A stretch of 64,000 nucleotides of DNA from Bradyrhizobium genosp. L (GTDB lineage: Bacteria > Pseudomonadota > Alphaproteobacteria > Rhizobiales > Xanthobacteraceae). Where the stretch lies: assembly GCF_015624485.1 (NCBI RefSeq), contig NZ_CP061378.1:2108001-2172000 (forward strand). The letters are read 5' to 3'. Below are positions 36,114 to 45,049 of the stretch, in pieces. The translations under genes and the position numbers were made by a program. The notes beneath the pieces were generated by a model, which was not told where the DNA came from, ran no database searches, and was given only the letters and a program-made list of their open reading frames with translations. The number at the start of each line of letters is the position of its first letter. Within the stretch, counting starts at the first letter, position 1.

Positions 36114-37219
36114 GCGGTGGCTCCGATCACGCCCTCGACCAGATAGTCCATCTTCTCGAGTTCGGGATCCTGCTGGCCGCGGTCGGTGCCGGCCGCGATC
36201 ACGGTCTTGCCCTTGTTATCGACCAGCGGCCCCTTGAAGATCGTGTAGCCGTTGGCCATGAACTTGGCCTTGACCTCGTCGGCGTGCTTGCGCGCCTCCG
36301 CCGAGACCATGTCGCCATAGGGCGAGACCTTGACGATCTCCTCCTTGAGGCCGCCGCGATAGAAGTTCGGGATCGGTTCTCCCGCGGTGATCATCTTGAC
36401 GAACTTCGGATAGAGCGCTTCCCAATTCCATTCGGCGCCGGTGAGATAGGCCTTCGGCGCCAGCGGCGACTGGTTGACGTGATAGCCGCACACCATCGCG
36501 CCGCGGCGCGCGGCGTTCTCGACCATGGTCTTGGGGCCGTCGACATGGCAGGTCAGCACGTCGATGCCCTGGTCGATCAGGCTGTTGGTGGCTTCGGCCT
36601 CCTTGACCGGCATCGACCAGTCGCCGGTGAAGATCACCTGCGTGGTGGCCTTCGGATTGGCGAGCTTGGCCCCTAACGTGAAGGCGTTGATGTTGCGCAG
36701 CACCTGCGGGATCGGCTTGGCCGCGACGAAACCGAGCTTGCCGCTCTTGGTCGAATAGCCGGCGACGATGCCGGAGATGAATTGCGCCTCGTCGATGTAG
36801 CCGAAATAGCTGCCGGCGTTCTTCGGGTCCTTGTCGGACCACAGGCCGCCGCAATGCTCGAAATGCATCTTGGGAAACTTGGCCGCCATCTTGAGGACGT
36901 GCGGATTGTAGTAGCCGAAAGAGGTCGGAAACAGCAGCGAGGCGCCGTCGAGGTTGATCATGGACTCGATGGTCTTCTCGACCGCATCGGTCTCCGCCAC
37001 CTTCTCTTCCTCGACCACCTTGATGCCGGGCAGCTTCTTCACGGCAGCCGCGCCCTGCGCGTGCGCCTGGTTGTAGCCGTAGTCGTCGCGCGAGCCGACA
37101 TAGATGAAGCCGACCGTGGTCTCCGCCGCGGCCGCGCCGCGGATCCCGAGCCCGCTGCCCAATGCCAGCGCCGCGCTTCCCTGCAACAAATGCCTTCGTG
37201 AAATCCTGCCGAAATCCAT
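36110..37219 (-). CDS. BMP-family substrate-binding protein (PnrA/BmpA-like)
   Basis: The 369-residue periplasmic protein has a Tat signal (ISRRHLLQGSAALALGSGLG). Family landmarks are FIYVGSRDDYGYNQAHAQG, LFPTSFGYYNPHVLKMA, and a Trp/Tyr-rich ligand pocket (GYIDEAQFISGIVAGY). BMP proteins bind nucleosides, purines and related compounds; context suggests a purine, ureide or amide. ATG 37219 has GGGGAG 6 nt upstream; frames extending to 37360 lack this. It is first gene of a five-gene operon and diverges from the M20 amidohydrolase. Confidence 0.93.
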   Translation of the reverse strand: MDFGRISRRHLLQGSAALALGSGLGIRGAAAAETTVGFIYVGSRDDYGYNQAHAQGAAAVKKLPGIKVVEEEKVAETDAVEKTIESMINLDGASLLFPTSFGYYNPHVLKMAAKFPKMHFEHCGGLWSDKDPKNAGSYFGYIDEAQFISGIVAGYSTKSGKLGFVAAKPIPQVLRNINAFTLGAKLANPKATTQVIFTGDWSMPVKEAEATNSLIDQGIDVLTCHVDGPKTMVENAARRGAMVCGYHVNQSPLAPKAYLTGAEWNWEALYPKFVKMITAGEPIPNFYRGGLKEEIVKVSPYGDMVSAEARKHADEVKAKFMANGYTIFKGPLVDNKGKTVIAAGTDRGQQDPELEKMDYLVEGVIGATA

Positions 37220-37590
37220 CGCCTGCTCCCCTCCGGCGGTCCAGCCGCCTGTCGTTTTCGCCAGCCGCCGCAACGGCGGCGCGAATAGGGATGTCGCAAG
37301 CTTCGTGCCAAAGCGCATTCGGTGGTCATGGGGACCTAATGGGCTGGAGAATAACGACAATCTCGACTGCTCGGAATTGGGGCAAGAAGTAATTGCTTAA
37401 ATATTAGGCGATCAAGCGCCGTTGTATGCAATGCCGTTAAGCAGCCGCTAACCGGCGGCTGGGCGAGCGCTGGCCGGTTGCGCGCGACCCGCGACGGCGT
37501 GATTTGCCGGCTGGTGAATCGGGGTGGGCCTGCTACGAGTGAGGGGCGTTGCGGGACCGTATTTGCAAGCGGCCCACGCACTGGAAGAGC
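37220..37590. other. Divergent promoter region between BMP operon and M20 amidohydrolase
   Basis: This 371-bp gap has no credible gene. The middle (37340-37440) is A/T-richer and probably holds the two divergent promoters. No clear operator dyad was seen and no regulator gene is adjacent, so control is probably by a distant regulator such as a nitrogen-response system. Confidence 0.5.
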
Positions 37591-38859
37591 ATGAGCGAGA
37601 TGGAAACAGCAGCCGGCCCCAAGCAACCGTCGCTCGGCCATGAGATCGTGGCGCGGATCAACGAGCTGGCCGCGATCTCCGAGACGCCGGAGCATCTGGC
37701 GCGCGTGTTCCTCACGACGGAGCATCGCAGGGCCGCCGATCTCATCCTGTCCTGGATGCGCGAGGCCGGCATGAGCGCGCATCTCGATGCGATCGGCAAT
37801 GTCTGTGGCCGCTACGAGGGCGAGCGGCCGGGCCTGCCGGCGCTGATGCTCGGCTCGCATTACGACACCGTGCGCGATGCCGGCAGATGGGACGGCCCGC
37901 TCGGCGTCCTCACCGCGATCGCCTGCGTCGCCGATCTCAATCGGCGCGGCAAGCGATTGCCGTTCGCGATCGAGATCGCGGGCTTTGCCGACGAGGAGGG
38001 CGTCCGCTTCGCCTCGACCCTGCTCGGCAGCCGCGCCATCGCCGGCACCTTTGACGAAAGCGTGCTCGCGACCCGCGACCGCCAGGGCATCTCGATGCGC
38101 GGCGCGCTGCTCGCCTTCGGGCTCGATCCCGATCATATCGGCAAAGCCGCGCGCGCCCGCCGCGAGCTCTCCGGCTATGTCGAGCTGCACATCGAACAGG
38201 GCCCGGTGCTCGAGGAAAAGGGCCTGCCGGTCGGCGTCGTCAGCGCGATCGCCGGCGCGACGCGGCTTGCGGCCAATCTCACCGGCATGGCCGGCCATGC
38301 CGGCACCGTGCCGATGCCGCTGCGGCGCGACGCGCTCGCGGGCGCCGCCGAATGCATCGTGGCGATCGAGGCGTTCTGCAAGACCGATGAAGCGGGCCTT
38401 GTCGGCACCGTCGGCTACATCACCGCGATGCCCGGCGCCACCAATGTGATCCCGGGCAAGGTCTCGTTCACGATGGACATCCGCTCGCAGAGCGACATGC
38501 ATCGCAAGCGCGCGGTCGCCGACATCGTGCGGCGGATCGAGGCGATCGCCAGGCGCCGCGAGCTCGCGTTGCAGATCGACGTCACCCACGAGAACCGCAG
38601 CGTGCCTTGCGCGCCCTGGCTGAAAGCGCAGATCGCGGACGCCGTCGCGGGCGAGGGATTCCCCGTCTTCGAGCTGCCGAGCGGGGCCGGGCATGATGGC
38701 ATGGCGATGGTCGACGTCGCCGACATCGGCATGATCTTCGTGCGCTGCCGCGGCGGGATCAGCCACAATCCGGCCGAGCATGTCGAGCTCGCCGACGCCG
38801 ACACCGGCGCGCGGGTGCTGTTGCGGTTTGTCGAGAATTTCCGGCCGCAGGCGGCCTGA
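37591..38859 (+). CDS. Zn-dependent hydrolase, allantoate amidohydrolase / N-carbamoyl-amino-acid hydrolase family (M20)
   Basis: The 422-residue di-metal amidohydrolase has metal ligands in LGSHYDTV, RWDGPLGVL, GFADEEGVRF, ELHIEQGP and the final SHNPAEHVE. The dimerisation domain with GMAGHAGTVPM is present. The family includes AllC (allantoate to ureidoglycolate) and L-carbamoylases. With puuE and the BMP importer, allantoate is the likeliest substrate. ATG 37591 is chosen; a TTG 42 bp upstream extends the frame but adds no conserved sequence. Confidence 0.88.
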   Translation: MSEMETAAGPKQPSLGHEIVARINELAAISETPEHLARVFLTTEHRRAADLILSWMREAGMSAHLDAIGNVCGRYEGERPGLPALMLGSHYDTVRDAGRWDGPLGVLTAIACVADLNRRGKRLPFAIEIAGFADEEGVRFASTLLGSRAIAGTFDESVLATRDRQGISMRGALLAFGLDPDHIGKAARARRELSGYVELHIEQGPVLEEKGLPVGVVSAIAGATRLAANLTGMAGHAGTVPMPLRRDALAGAAECIVAIEAFCKTDEAGLVGTVGYITAMPGATNVIPGKVSFTMDIRSQSDMHRKRAVADIVRRIEAIARRRELALQIDVTHENRSVPCAPWLKAQIADAVAGEGFPVFELPSGAGHDGMAMVDVADIGMIFVRCRGGISHNPAEHVELADADTGARVLLRFVENFRPQAA

Positions 38860-38881
38860 GCGGCGTGGCGATTCCGCCATC

Positions 38882-38967
38882 CGTCATTGCGAGGAGCGAA
38901 GCGACGAAGCAATCCATCCATCCGCGTGTGCGGGGCGATGGATTGCTTCGCTTCGCTCGCAATGACG
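38882..38967. repeat. Palindromic REP-like element, family A
   Basis: The arms CGTCATTGCGAG / CTCGCAATGACG and an inner AGCAATCCATCC / GGATTGCTTCG dyad form a long hairpin 22 bp after the M20 gene stop. It is recognisable as a very common rhizobial intergenic repeat and may act as a transcript-end hairpin. Confidence 0.88.
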
Positions 38968-38990
38968 GGAGAGGCAGGGATTCAGGCCCT

Positions 38991-39069
38991 GTAGGATGGG
39001 TAGAGCGAAGCGAAACCCATCACCGCACGGCCGCAAAATGATAGGTTTCGCTACGCTCTACCCATCCGA
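38991..39069. repeat. Palindromic REP-like element, family B
   Basis: GGATGGGTAGAGCGAAGCGAAACC (left arm, in part) pairs with GGTTTCGCTACGCTCTACCC, about 30 bp apart. It follows family A by 23 bp. The rest of 38860-39247 contains no gene until the small membrane protein. Confidence 0.85.
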
Positions 39070-39247
39070 CCGACGATCGAGATTTTCGCGCTCGGGTGAG
39101 TTGCTGTCCGGGCAAAAGAAGAAAACTCTCCCCCGACCGCCTACCGGAAAATGCCGTTCCAATCCGGCGTTACAAAAGGCAGTCCGCTACCCTTGCTTCC
39201 GGCCCCCGCATCGCGACATCTTGGACACGTTCCAAAAGGTCCCCACG

Positions 39248-39469
39248 ATGAGCCAATCCGCCTACGATCCCTTCGGTGAGCCGGTCCCCGCGGCCGAGCC
39301 TTCGGGTGCGAACGCGCGCGCGTCGCAATGGCTGAAGACGGCGGGCACCAGCGTGTTCTGGGTGCTGGTCGTGGGCATCGTGCTGGCGCGGGCGGTTTAT
39401 TTCGAGCCCGGCGTGTTCAGCTTCGAGCGTGCCGTTGCCTGGGCGCAGGGTCTGTTCGCCGCGATCTAG
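39248..39469 (+). CDS. Small single-span membrane protein, unknown function
   Basis: The 73-residue protein has an Ala/Pro/Gly-rich soluble N-terminus, one transmembrane helix (VFWVLVVGIVLARAVYF) and an amphipathic C-terminus. No family is recognised. A weak AAAGGT precedes the start. Its last 53 bp overlap the 3' end of the convergent LysR gene. A longer in-frame extension upstream only translates the repeat elements and was discarded. Confidence 0.6.
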   Translation: MSQSAYDPFGEPVPAAEPSGANARASQWLKTAGTSVFWVLVVGIVLARAVYFEPGVFSFERAVAWAQGLFAAI

Positions 39470-40370
39470 CCGCGGGCTTCGTGCCGCGCGTCTCCCGGAT
39501 AATCCCCTCGAATGCAACCGCGGCCGGAACGTCCAGTCGTCCCGGCGATTTCAGTTGCCAGAGCGTGCGCTCGATCTGCACGTTCTTGATCGGGATCACC
39601 TTCAATTTCCCCAGGCTGACCTGATCATCGATCGTCGCGATCGACACGATCGCGACCCCGACGCCGGCGGCCACCGCCTGCTTGATCGCCTCGGTGCTGC
39701 CGATCTCGAGTGTGCGCTGCGGCTCGACGCGGTGGCTGGCGAGTGCCTGCGCGACCACCTCGCGGGTGCCCGAGCCGGGCTCGCGCACGATCAGGATCTC
39801 GTCGGCCAGCAGTCGGATGTCGATCGGGCCGGCCGCCGCAAAACGATGATCGGGAGCCGCGATCAGCGCCATCACGTCGGTGCGCCAGGCGGTGCTGACC
39901 AGATTCTCGTCCTCCACCGGCCCCTCGACCAGCGCGATTTCGATCTCGTGCCCCAGCATCAGGCTGGCGATATCGCTGGTGTTGGCGCTGACCACATGGA
40001 GATCGATGCCGGGAAAGGCGCGATGAAACACGCCGAGATATTCCGGGATCATGTAGGTCGCGATGGTCGTGCTGGCGCCGATCCGCAGCGAGCCGCTGTC
40101 GAGATTGCGCAATGCCTGCAATTCGTCCTCGGCAGCGCGTTCGGCCGCGAACAGCGCCTCGGCGTGGCGAGCGAGCGCGGCGCCTTCCCGCGTCGGCCGC
40201 ACTCCCTTCGACGTGCGGTCGAGCAGGCGGCAGCCGACCTGCAGCTCGAAATCCCGCACGCCCTTGGAGATCGCCGGCTGGCTGATGTGCAACAGCTCGG
40301 CGGCGCGGGAGAAGCTTCCAGTCCGCGCCACGGCAGCGAACAGGCGGAGCAGATGCAGGTTGAGGGACAT
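39417..40370 (-). CDS. LysR-family regulator, YeiE/CysB-like, beside yeiH
   Basis: The 317-residue protein has a classic LysR HTH (LHLLRLFAAVARTGSFSRAAELLHISQPAISKGVR) and a periplasmic-binding-like effector domain. Divergent arrangement with a YeiH-type permease matches the yeiE-yeiH layout of enterobacteria, where YeiE responds to sulfite. The C-terminal ~25 residues (TKPAARSRRTDPAPRQRHARS) are basic and unlike the family. This tail is the part encoded opposite the small membrane protein. Confidence 0.9.
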   Translation of the reverse strand: MSLNLHLLRLFAAVARTGSFSRAAELLHISQPAISKGVRDFELQVGCRLLDRTSKGVRPTREGAALARHAEALFAAERAAEDELQALRNLDSGSLRIGASTTIATYMIPEYLGVFHRAFPGIDLHVVSANTSDIASLMLGHEIEIALVEGPVEDENLVSTAWRTDVMALIAAPDHRFAAAGPIDIRLLADEILIVREPGSGTREVVAQALASHRVEPQRTLEIGSTEAIKQAVAAGVGVAIVSIATIDDQVSLGKLKVIPIKNVQIERTLWQLKSPGRLDVPAAVAFEGIIRETRGTKPAARSRRTDPAPRQRHARS

Positions 40371-40456
40371 AACTTCTCTTCATTGGGGCAGTTCGAAAAG
40401 ATATTAGCCAATCGGGCCGGTCTGGCGCATAAAATCTTCTCTGAAAAGAGGATTTC

Positions 40457-41527
40457 GTGCCGGAACCAGCCAAAGGCCAAGGGGGCAAGCAAGCGCAGAA
40501 GCAGGGGGCGCTGAAGCGCGCCTTTCTGCTCATTCCAGGCATCCTGCTCTGCGGGGTGATCACGGTCATCGCGCTCGGCATCCAGGCCGCCGAGGAGCGC
40601 GTCTTCGACCACCCCTACATCGAGGCGCTGGTGGTCGCGATCCTGCTCGGCATGGCCGTGCGCACCGCCTGGCAGCCGTCGGAGCGCTGGCGCTCCGGGA
40701 TCGCGTTCAGCGCCAAGCAGCTGCTCGAGGTCGCCGTGATGCTGCTCGGCGCCTCGATCAGCTTTGCGGCGATCGTGGCGTCGGGCGGGCTCCTGATCGG
40801 CGCAATTGTGGTGACGGTCGTGATCATGCTGGCGGTAAGCTATGGTCTCAGCCGGATGCTCGGGCTGAAGGCAAAACTCTCGATCCTGATCGCGTGCGGC
40901 AATTCGATCTGCGGCAACTCGGCGATCGCAGCCGTGGCGCCGGTGATCGACGCCGACGGCGACGACATCGTCTCGTCGATCTCGTTCACCGCGATCCTGG
41001 GTGTGCTGATGGTGCTCGGCCTGCCGCTGCTGATCCCGTTGCTCAAACTGACGGCGACGCAATACGGCATCCTCGCCGGCCTTACGGTTTATGCCGTGCC
41101 GCAGGTGCTGGCAGCGACGGTGCCGGCCGGCATCGTCTCGACTCAGATCGGCACGCTGGTGAAGCTGGTGCGGGTCCTGATGCTGGGCCCGATCGTGCTC
41201 GGCCTCTCGCTGTTCGTGGCACGCCGCAAGCGCGAGGCCGGCACCGCGAAGGCCGCGCCCATCAGCCCGTTCAAGCTGGTGCCCTGGTTCATCATCGGCT
41301 TCCTGCTGCTGGCCGCGCTGCGCTCGTTCCAGCTCGTGCCTGACGTGGCGATCACGCCGGTGACGAAGATTGCCGCTGTTCTCACCGTGGTCTCGATGGC
41401 GGCGCTCGGACTCGGCGTCGACGTGCGGGTTCTGTCGACGGTCGGAGGGCGCGTGACGGCGGCCGTCACGCTGTCGCTCATGTTGCTGCTGGGCTTGAGC
41501 ATCGGACTGGTGCACGTCTTCAAATAG
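40457..41527 (+). CDS. yeiH: YeiH-family putative sulfate/sulfite exporter
   Basis: The 356-residue protein of the UPF0324 family has ~10-11 helices, with the hallmark ACGNSICGNSAIAAVAPVI and LLGASISFAAIVASGG. Start is GTG 40457 with GAGGA upstream. Family members are annotated as putative sulfate exporters and are linked to sulfite or taurine metabolism. It is regulated presumably by the divergent LysR protein, and might relate to the organosulfur locus at 54-61 kb. Confidence 0.9.
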   Translation: MPEPAKGQGGKQAQKQGALKRAFLLIPGILLCGVITVIALGIQAAEERVFDHPYIEALVVAILLGMAVRTAWQPSERWRSGIAFSAKQLLEVAVMLLGASISFAAIVASGGLLIGAIVVTVVIMLAVSYGLSRMLGLKAKLSILIACGNSICGNSAIAAVAPVIDADGDDIVSSISFTAILGVLMVLGLPLLIPLLKLTATQYGILAGLTVYAVPQVLAATVPAGIVSTQIGTLVKLVRVLMLGPIVLGLSLFVARRKREAGTAKAAPISPFKLVPWFIIGFLLLAALRSFQLVPDVAITPVTKIAAVLTVVSMAALGLGVDVRVLSTVGGRVTAAVTLSLMLLLGLSIGLVHVFK

Positions 41528-41766
41528 CAGTGACGATTTGCAGGGTAGGCATTGGCGCGCCAGTGCCCGCCGCATCTTGTATTCGTCGTGATGGCGGGTT
41601 CGCTGCGCCTTACCAAAATTGCGCAACCGGCCTCACTCCACAACCTTTGCCATCTTGACGACATTCTGTCCGATCGCGCTCGAAGGGACTATGTAATCGA
41701 AACAACCTGTGATAGAATGATCCCGTTGATGTATTCCGCCGATTTGGCTTTCGTCGGAGTGGCACC

Positions 41767-43551
41767 GTGTCGCTTGAATGGATAGCACTTACAGTTGTCG
41801 GGCTCTTGGTTTCCCACACGTCGGCCGCCTTGCTCGGATCGACGATCAAGGATTTCTTCCGGAACCGCTTGCAAAAGAAACCGACCGTTGTCCTCCGGAG
41901 CAAGATTGGCGGTCGGGACACGTTTAAGTTCGACCACTGGGTTTCCGATCTGCCGCACGACCTCGCCAAACAGCTTGAAACGCTCGGCACAGATTTTCTC
42001 ATCAAGAAGGACGGACCGGATCCCGATCTCCTTGATGGCGCTCCCCCGAAGGCTCCGGTCGTGCCCAAGCTCAAGCCCCGTACGATCGACGCGAATTTCG
42101 TGACGGAGAAGTTCGAGCCGGGCGCCGTCGGGACGTTGACCATTACCATTCGACTTCCAACCAGCGCCGTGAAGGGGAAGTGGCAGGGGCAGGCGTTGCT
42201 GCAGCCGGATGGCGGCGCGATCGATGTCATCCTGGAGACCCAGGGTTTCACGCTGGTGTCGGAGCGTCCGCCGCCGGTCGAGGTGTCCGATGAGCGGGAT
42301 ACTCCGCCGATGGCTTTCGAACTGCGCATCGAAGAGAGCAATCCGCGCTGGATACATGTTCTTCTGGTGCAAGGCGGTTCGCCGGTCGGTGAACTGACGA
42401 TCAACGATTTCTCCCAATTGGGGGCGGACGCGGCCCACCGGGCCAGCACAGACTTTCGGCCGAGCAGCGAAGCCGACCTGACCCTCGTCATACGCTCGAC
42501 GGACGGTCGGATCGAAGTTTCGAGTCCTCGCGGGAGAGCGTCTCTCGACCACGTCACCATTTCCGGCTTTCGGTATCCTCAAATGCCGTTCCGCAAGTTG
42601 CTGGCCGGGCGCCTCAAGGACCTCTACGATTCGAAATCAAATCCCGAAGACACCGAGCGCGAGATGAAACTCGTCGGTGCCGAGCTTGCAGGGTGCCTGC
42701 CGCCGGATTTGATCAAGCTGTTGCGCCGTGACGACATCAAATCGATCATGCTGCGTCACGAGGAGGATTTTGATTTCCCCCTCGAGCTGGTGTTCCTGGA
42801 CGACGCGAAGGATCCGTTCTTCATTGGCGATCGAATCGCGATCTGCCGGTGGTTCCTTGGGGTGACGAATCCACCGGATATCGTGGCAAAGAAACTTGCG
42901 AGGGTTGCCTTCCTCAAGGGCACCGACGCGGCGTTCGCCGCCGACGAACGGCTTCTGCAAGGCTTGTTCGGTCAGCAGGCTGAGACGTTCGGCGCGCGAG
43001 GAGAGGTCGTCGAAAAGATCTTCAAGACCGCGAATTTCGACCTGATTCACTTCACCGGCCATTGCCGCCAGAAGGACGATACCCAGGGCGGCCTTGAATT
43101 GGCCGATGGCTCGTTCCTGCGTCTCGGCGACGTCGGGCAACTCGAGGCCGAGCGCAAATTTGCCGCGTCGTATCCTTTCGTGCTCTTGAATGCCTGCGCC
43201 AGCGCCACGCCCTTTTTGGGGCTGACGCAGCGCGACAGCTTCGGACACCGCTTCGTCATGAGCCAGGCCTGCGCCGTCGTCGGGACGCTGTGGCCGGTCT
43301 CGGGACCGATTGCCAATGATTTCGCCCAGCGCTTCTACGCGGCGCTTTCGGCCGAGACGATTGGCCGCGCACTACTCACGGCGAAAAAGGCGCTGGCGGA
43401 TGGCACCGATGCAGGCGGCGCCGACGAGCGACAGAAGGCCTTGCGCAAGCTCGCGCGGCAGGTTGCGGCGCGCAGCTATTGCCTGTTTGCAAATCCCGAT
43501 CTTCGTGTGTCTGGTCTCAAGCAGTTGGAGAAAATCAATGTCGTCAGCTGA
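41767..43551 (+). CDS. CHAT-domain protease with N-terminal membrane anchor
   Basis: The 594-residue protein starts at GTG 41767 (GGAG 7 nt upstream). Residues 5-25 form a membrane helix (WIALTVVGLLVSHTSAALLG). Residues ~40-260 are a beta-rich region of unknown fold. Residues ~285-580 are a caspase-like CHAT domain: catalytic His432 in LIHFTGHCR and Cys477 in VLLNACASATPF, followed by GTLWPVSGPIANDFAQRFY. CHAT proteases act as effectors in bacterial conflict and stress systems. It overlaps the next gene by 14 bp. No other protease target or sensor gene is adjacent. Confidence 0.88.
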   Translation: MSLEWIALTVVGLLVSHTSAALLGSTIKDFFRNRLQKKPTVVLRSKIGGRDTFKFDHWVSDLPHDLAKQLETLGTDFLIKKDGPDPDLLDGAPPKAPVVPKLKPRTIDANFVTEKFEPGAVGTLTITIRLPTSAVKGKWQGQALLQPDGGAIDVILETQGFTLVSERPPPVEVSDERDTPPMAFELRIEESNPRWIHVLLVQGGSPVGELTINDFSQLGADAAHRASTDFRPSSEADLTLVIRSTDGRIEVSSPRGRASLDHVTISGFRYPQMPFRKLLAGRLKDLYDSKSNPEDTEREMKLVGAELAGCLPPDLIKLLRRDDIKSIMLRHEEDFDFPLELVFLDDAKDPFFIGDRIAICRWFLGVTNPPDIVAKKLARVAFLKGTDAAFAADERLLQGLFGQQAETFGARGEVVEKIFKTANFDLIHFTGHCRQKDDTQGGLELADGSFLRLGDVGQLEAERKFAASYPFVLLNACASATPFLGLTQRDSFGHRFVMSQACAVVGTLWPVSGPIANDFAQRFYAALSAETIGRALLTAKKALADGTDAGGADERQKALRKLARQVAARSYCLFANPDLRVSGLKQLEKINVVS

Positions 43552-43831
43552 CAAAGTCATCATCTTCACCAAGAACGCCGACGAATTCGAGCTTCTTGGC
43601 GAGAAGAGCAAGGTGGAGCTTCCGGTCGATGATCTTCGTCGAAACCTCGAAGAGTTCATGAGCGCCTTCAAGGATATCCTGCCAGCGGCCGAGAAGCCTG
43701 CGGCGGGGCTTGGCCTCAAGACGATCTCCGTTGCGCTCGGCATCAACGGCAAAGGCCAGGTCGGTTTTCTCGGAACCGGTGTCGAAGTCGGCGGCAGCGC
43801 GACGTTGACGCTGACCTTCGATCGCAGTTGA
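43538..43831 (+). CDS. Small partner of the CHAT protease (Pepco/TRYPCO-like)
   Basis: The 97-residue protein has an initial beta strand (KVIIFTKNADEFELL), a helix (DDLRRNLEEFMSAFKDIL), then a glycine-rich beta hairpin (LGINGKGQVGFLGTGVEVGG) ending in TLTLTF. The organisation resembles Pepco/TRYPCO small domains, which recur beside caspase-, CHAT- or trypsin-type peptidases. Start ATG 43538 lies inside the CHAT gene with GGAG 7 nt upstream, so expression is coupled. It could be substrate, inhibitor or activity modulator of the protease; none is shown by the sequence. Confidence 0.7.
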   Translation: MSSADKVIIFTKNADEFELLGEKSKVELPVDDLRRNLEEFMSAFKDILPAAEKPAAGLGLKTISVALGINGKGQVGFLGTGVEVGGSATLTLTFDRS

Positions 43832-43876
43832 TGCAGTCGCGACGTCGGTCCGGCGTCCGGGCGCAAACCGCCGACC

Positions 43877-44890
43877 TCACTCCGCCGCCTTCGCCGTCGT
43901 GCCGAACATCCGCGTCGGCGCGGCAAAGCCGCAAGATGTGCCGTCGGTGATTTTGACCTGATCCTCCCACGGCAGGCGGAAGCGGCCGGACACCATGTCC
44001 TGCATGAAGGTGTAGGGGCAGTCCATCGCGCCGCCCTTCACCGCGACGTAGCCGCGGTGCCAGAGCTGATAGATGTTGTTCTCGACGCCCCAGTTGATCC
44101 GCGCCTCGCGCACGAGGTCGGGCCGGACCTCGGCGGTGATGATCTCGTCGACGCGCCCCGTGGTGCCGTGCGCCATGATGCTGCCGTCGAAATTGACGAT
44201 CATGCCTTCGCCCATCGAGTCGAACGAGCCGTCGGAGCCGCACATGCAGACATTGGCCGTCACCATCAGGTTCTGGAATGCATTGGCCTGGTTGGTGAAG
44301 CGCCAGCTCTCGCGGATCGGCGCGGTGTAGCCGGCGGTGCGGATCATGATCTCCGCGCCCTTGTAGGCGCATTCGCGCGCCATCTCCGGGAACATGCCGT
44401 CGTGGCAGATGATCAGCGCGATCTTGGCGCCCTTCGGGCCCTCGATCACGGGAATGCCGACGTCGCCTGGCTCCCACGGTTCGACCGGAATCCAGGGATG
44501 GAATTTGCGGTAGTAGAGCTTGATCTCGCCGTGATCGTCGATGATCAGGCCGGAATTGTAGGGATTGCCGTGCGGGTTGAACTCCATGATGGAGAAGCAG
44601 CCCCAGATCCTGTTGTCGACGCATGCCTTCTTGAACGCTGCGACCTCCGGCCCGTCGAGCCGGCACATGATTTCCGGATTGGTGTCCATCGACAGCCCGT
44701 GCAGGGCGTATTCGGGGAACACAACGAGGTCCATGGTGCCGAGATTGCGCCGGGCCTTGCCGACCATCCAGACGATGCGTTCGGTCTGCCGCGCCAGATC
44801 GGCCTTGGTCGCGACCACGGGCAATTGCAGCTGCACCAGCCCGATCACCACCCCATTGGGTGATTTGTTGAGACCACCAAGCCCGTTCAT
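43877..44890 (-). CDS. amiF: Formamidase / aliphatic amidase (nitrilase superfamily), AmiF-like
   Basis: The 337-residue enzyme has the Glu-Lys-Cys triad: VVFPEYALHG, YYRKFHPWIPVEPW and LIICHDGMFPE. Length and the PEYALHGLSMDT and YQLWHRGYVAVKGG segments match formamidase AmiF and the related aliphatic amidase AmiE. It hydrolyses formamide or short aliphatic amides to ammonia and the acid. ATG 44890 has GGGAGG 3-9 nt upstream. It is divergent from a cysteine hydrolase, with ~160 bp between, suggesting a shared nitrogen-scavenging role. Confidence 0.92.
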   Translation of the reverse strand: MNGLGGLNKSPNGVVIGLVQLQLPVVATKADLARQTERIVWMVGKARRNLGTMDLVVFPEYALHGLSMDTNPEIMCRLDGPEVAAFKKACVDNRIWGCFSIMEFNPHGNPYNSGLIIDDHGEIKLYYRKFHPWIPVEPWEPGDVGIPVIEGPKGAKIALIICHDGMFPEMARECAYKGAEIMIRTAGYTAPIRESWRFTNQANAFQNLMVTANVCMCGSDGSFDSMGEGMIVNFDGSIMAHGTTGRVDEIITAEVRPDLVREARINWGVENNIYQLWHRGYVAVKGGAMDCPYTFMQDMVSGRFRLPWEDQVKITDGTSCGFAAPTRMFGTTAKAAE

Positions 44891-45049
44891 GCCTTCCTCC
44901 CGATTGTCTGACGCGCGGTGATGCGCGAGTTCTTGCTGTGCGATCGTCGACGCAGCAATCATCATGCCAAGACGGCCGAAAATCCATTGTGTACAATGGC
45001 ACGTCAATTGCTTGCCATGCATGACAATGTTTCGTTGGGTGGGGGTGTC

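Noticed and set aside
40049..41626. 525-codon minus-strand frame opposite yeiH
   Set aside because: His/Arg/Gln-rich shadow frame; the YeiH protein on the other strand is unmistakable.
41552..41785. 77-codon frame upstream of the CHAT gene
   Set aside because: No ribosome site and no recognisable features; it overlaps the well-supported GTG start of the CHAT protein.
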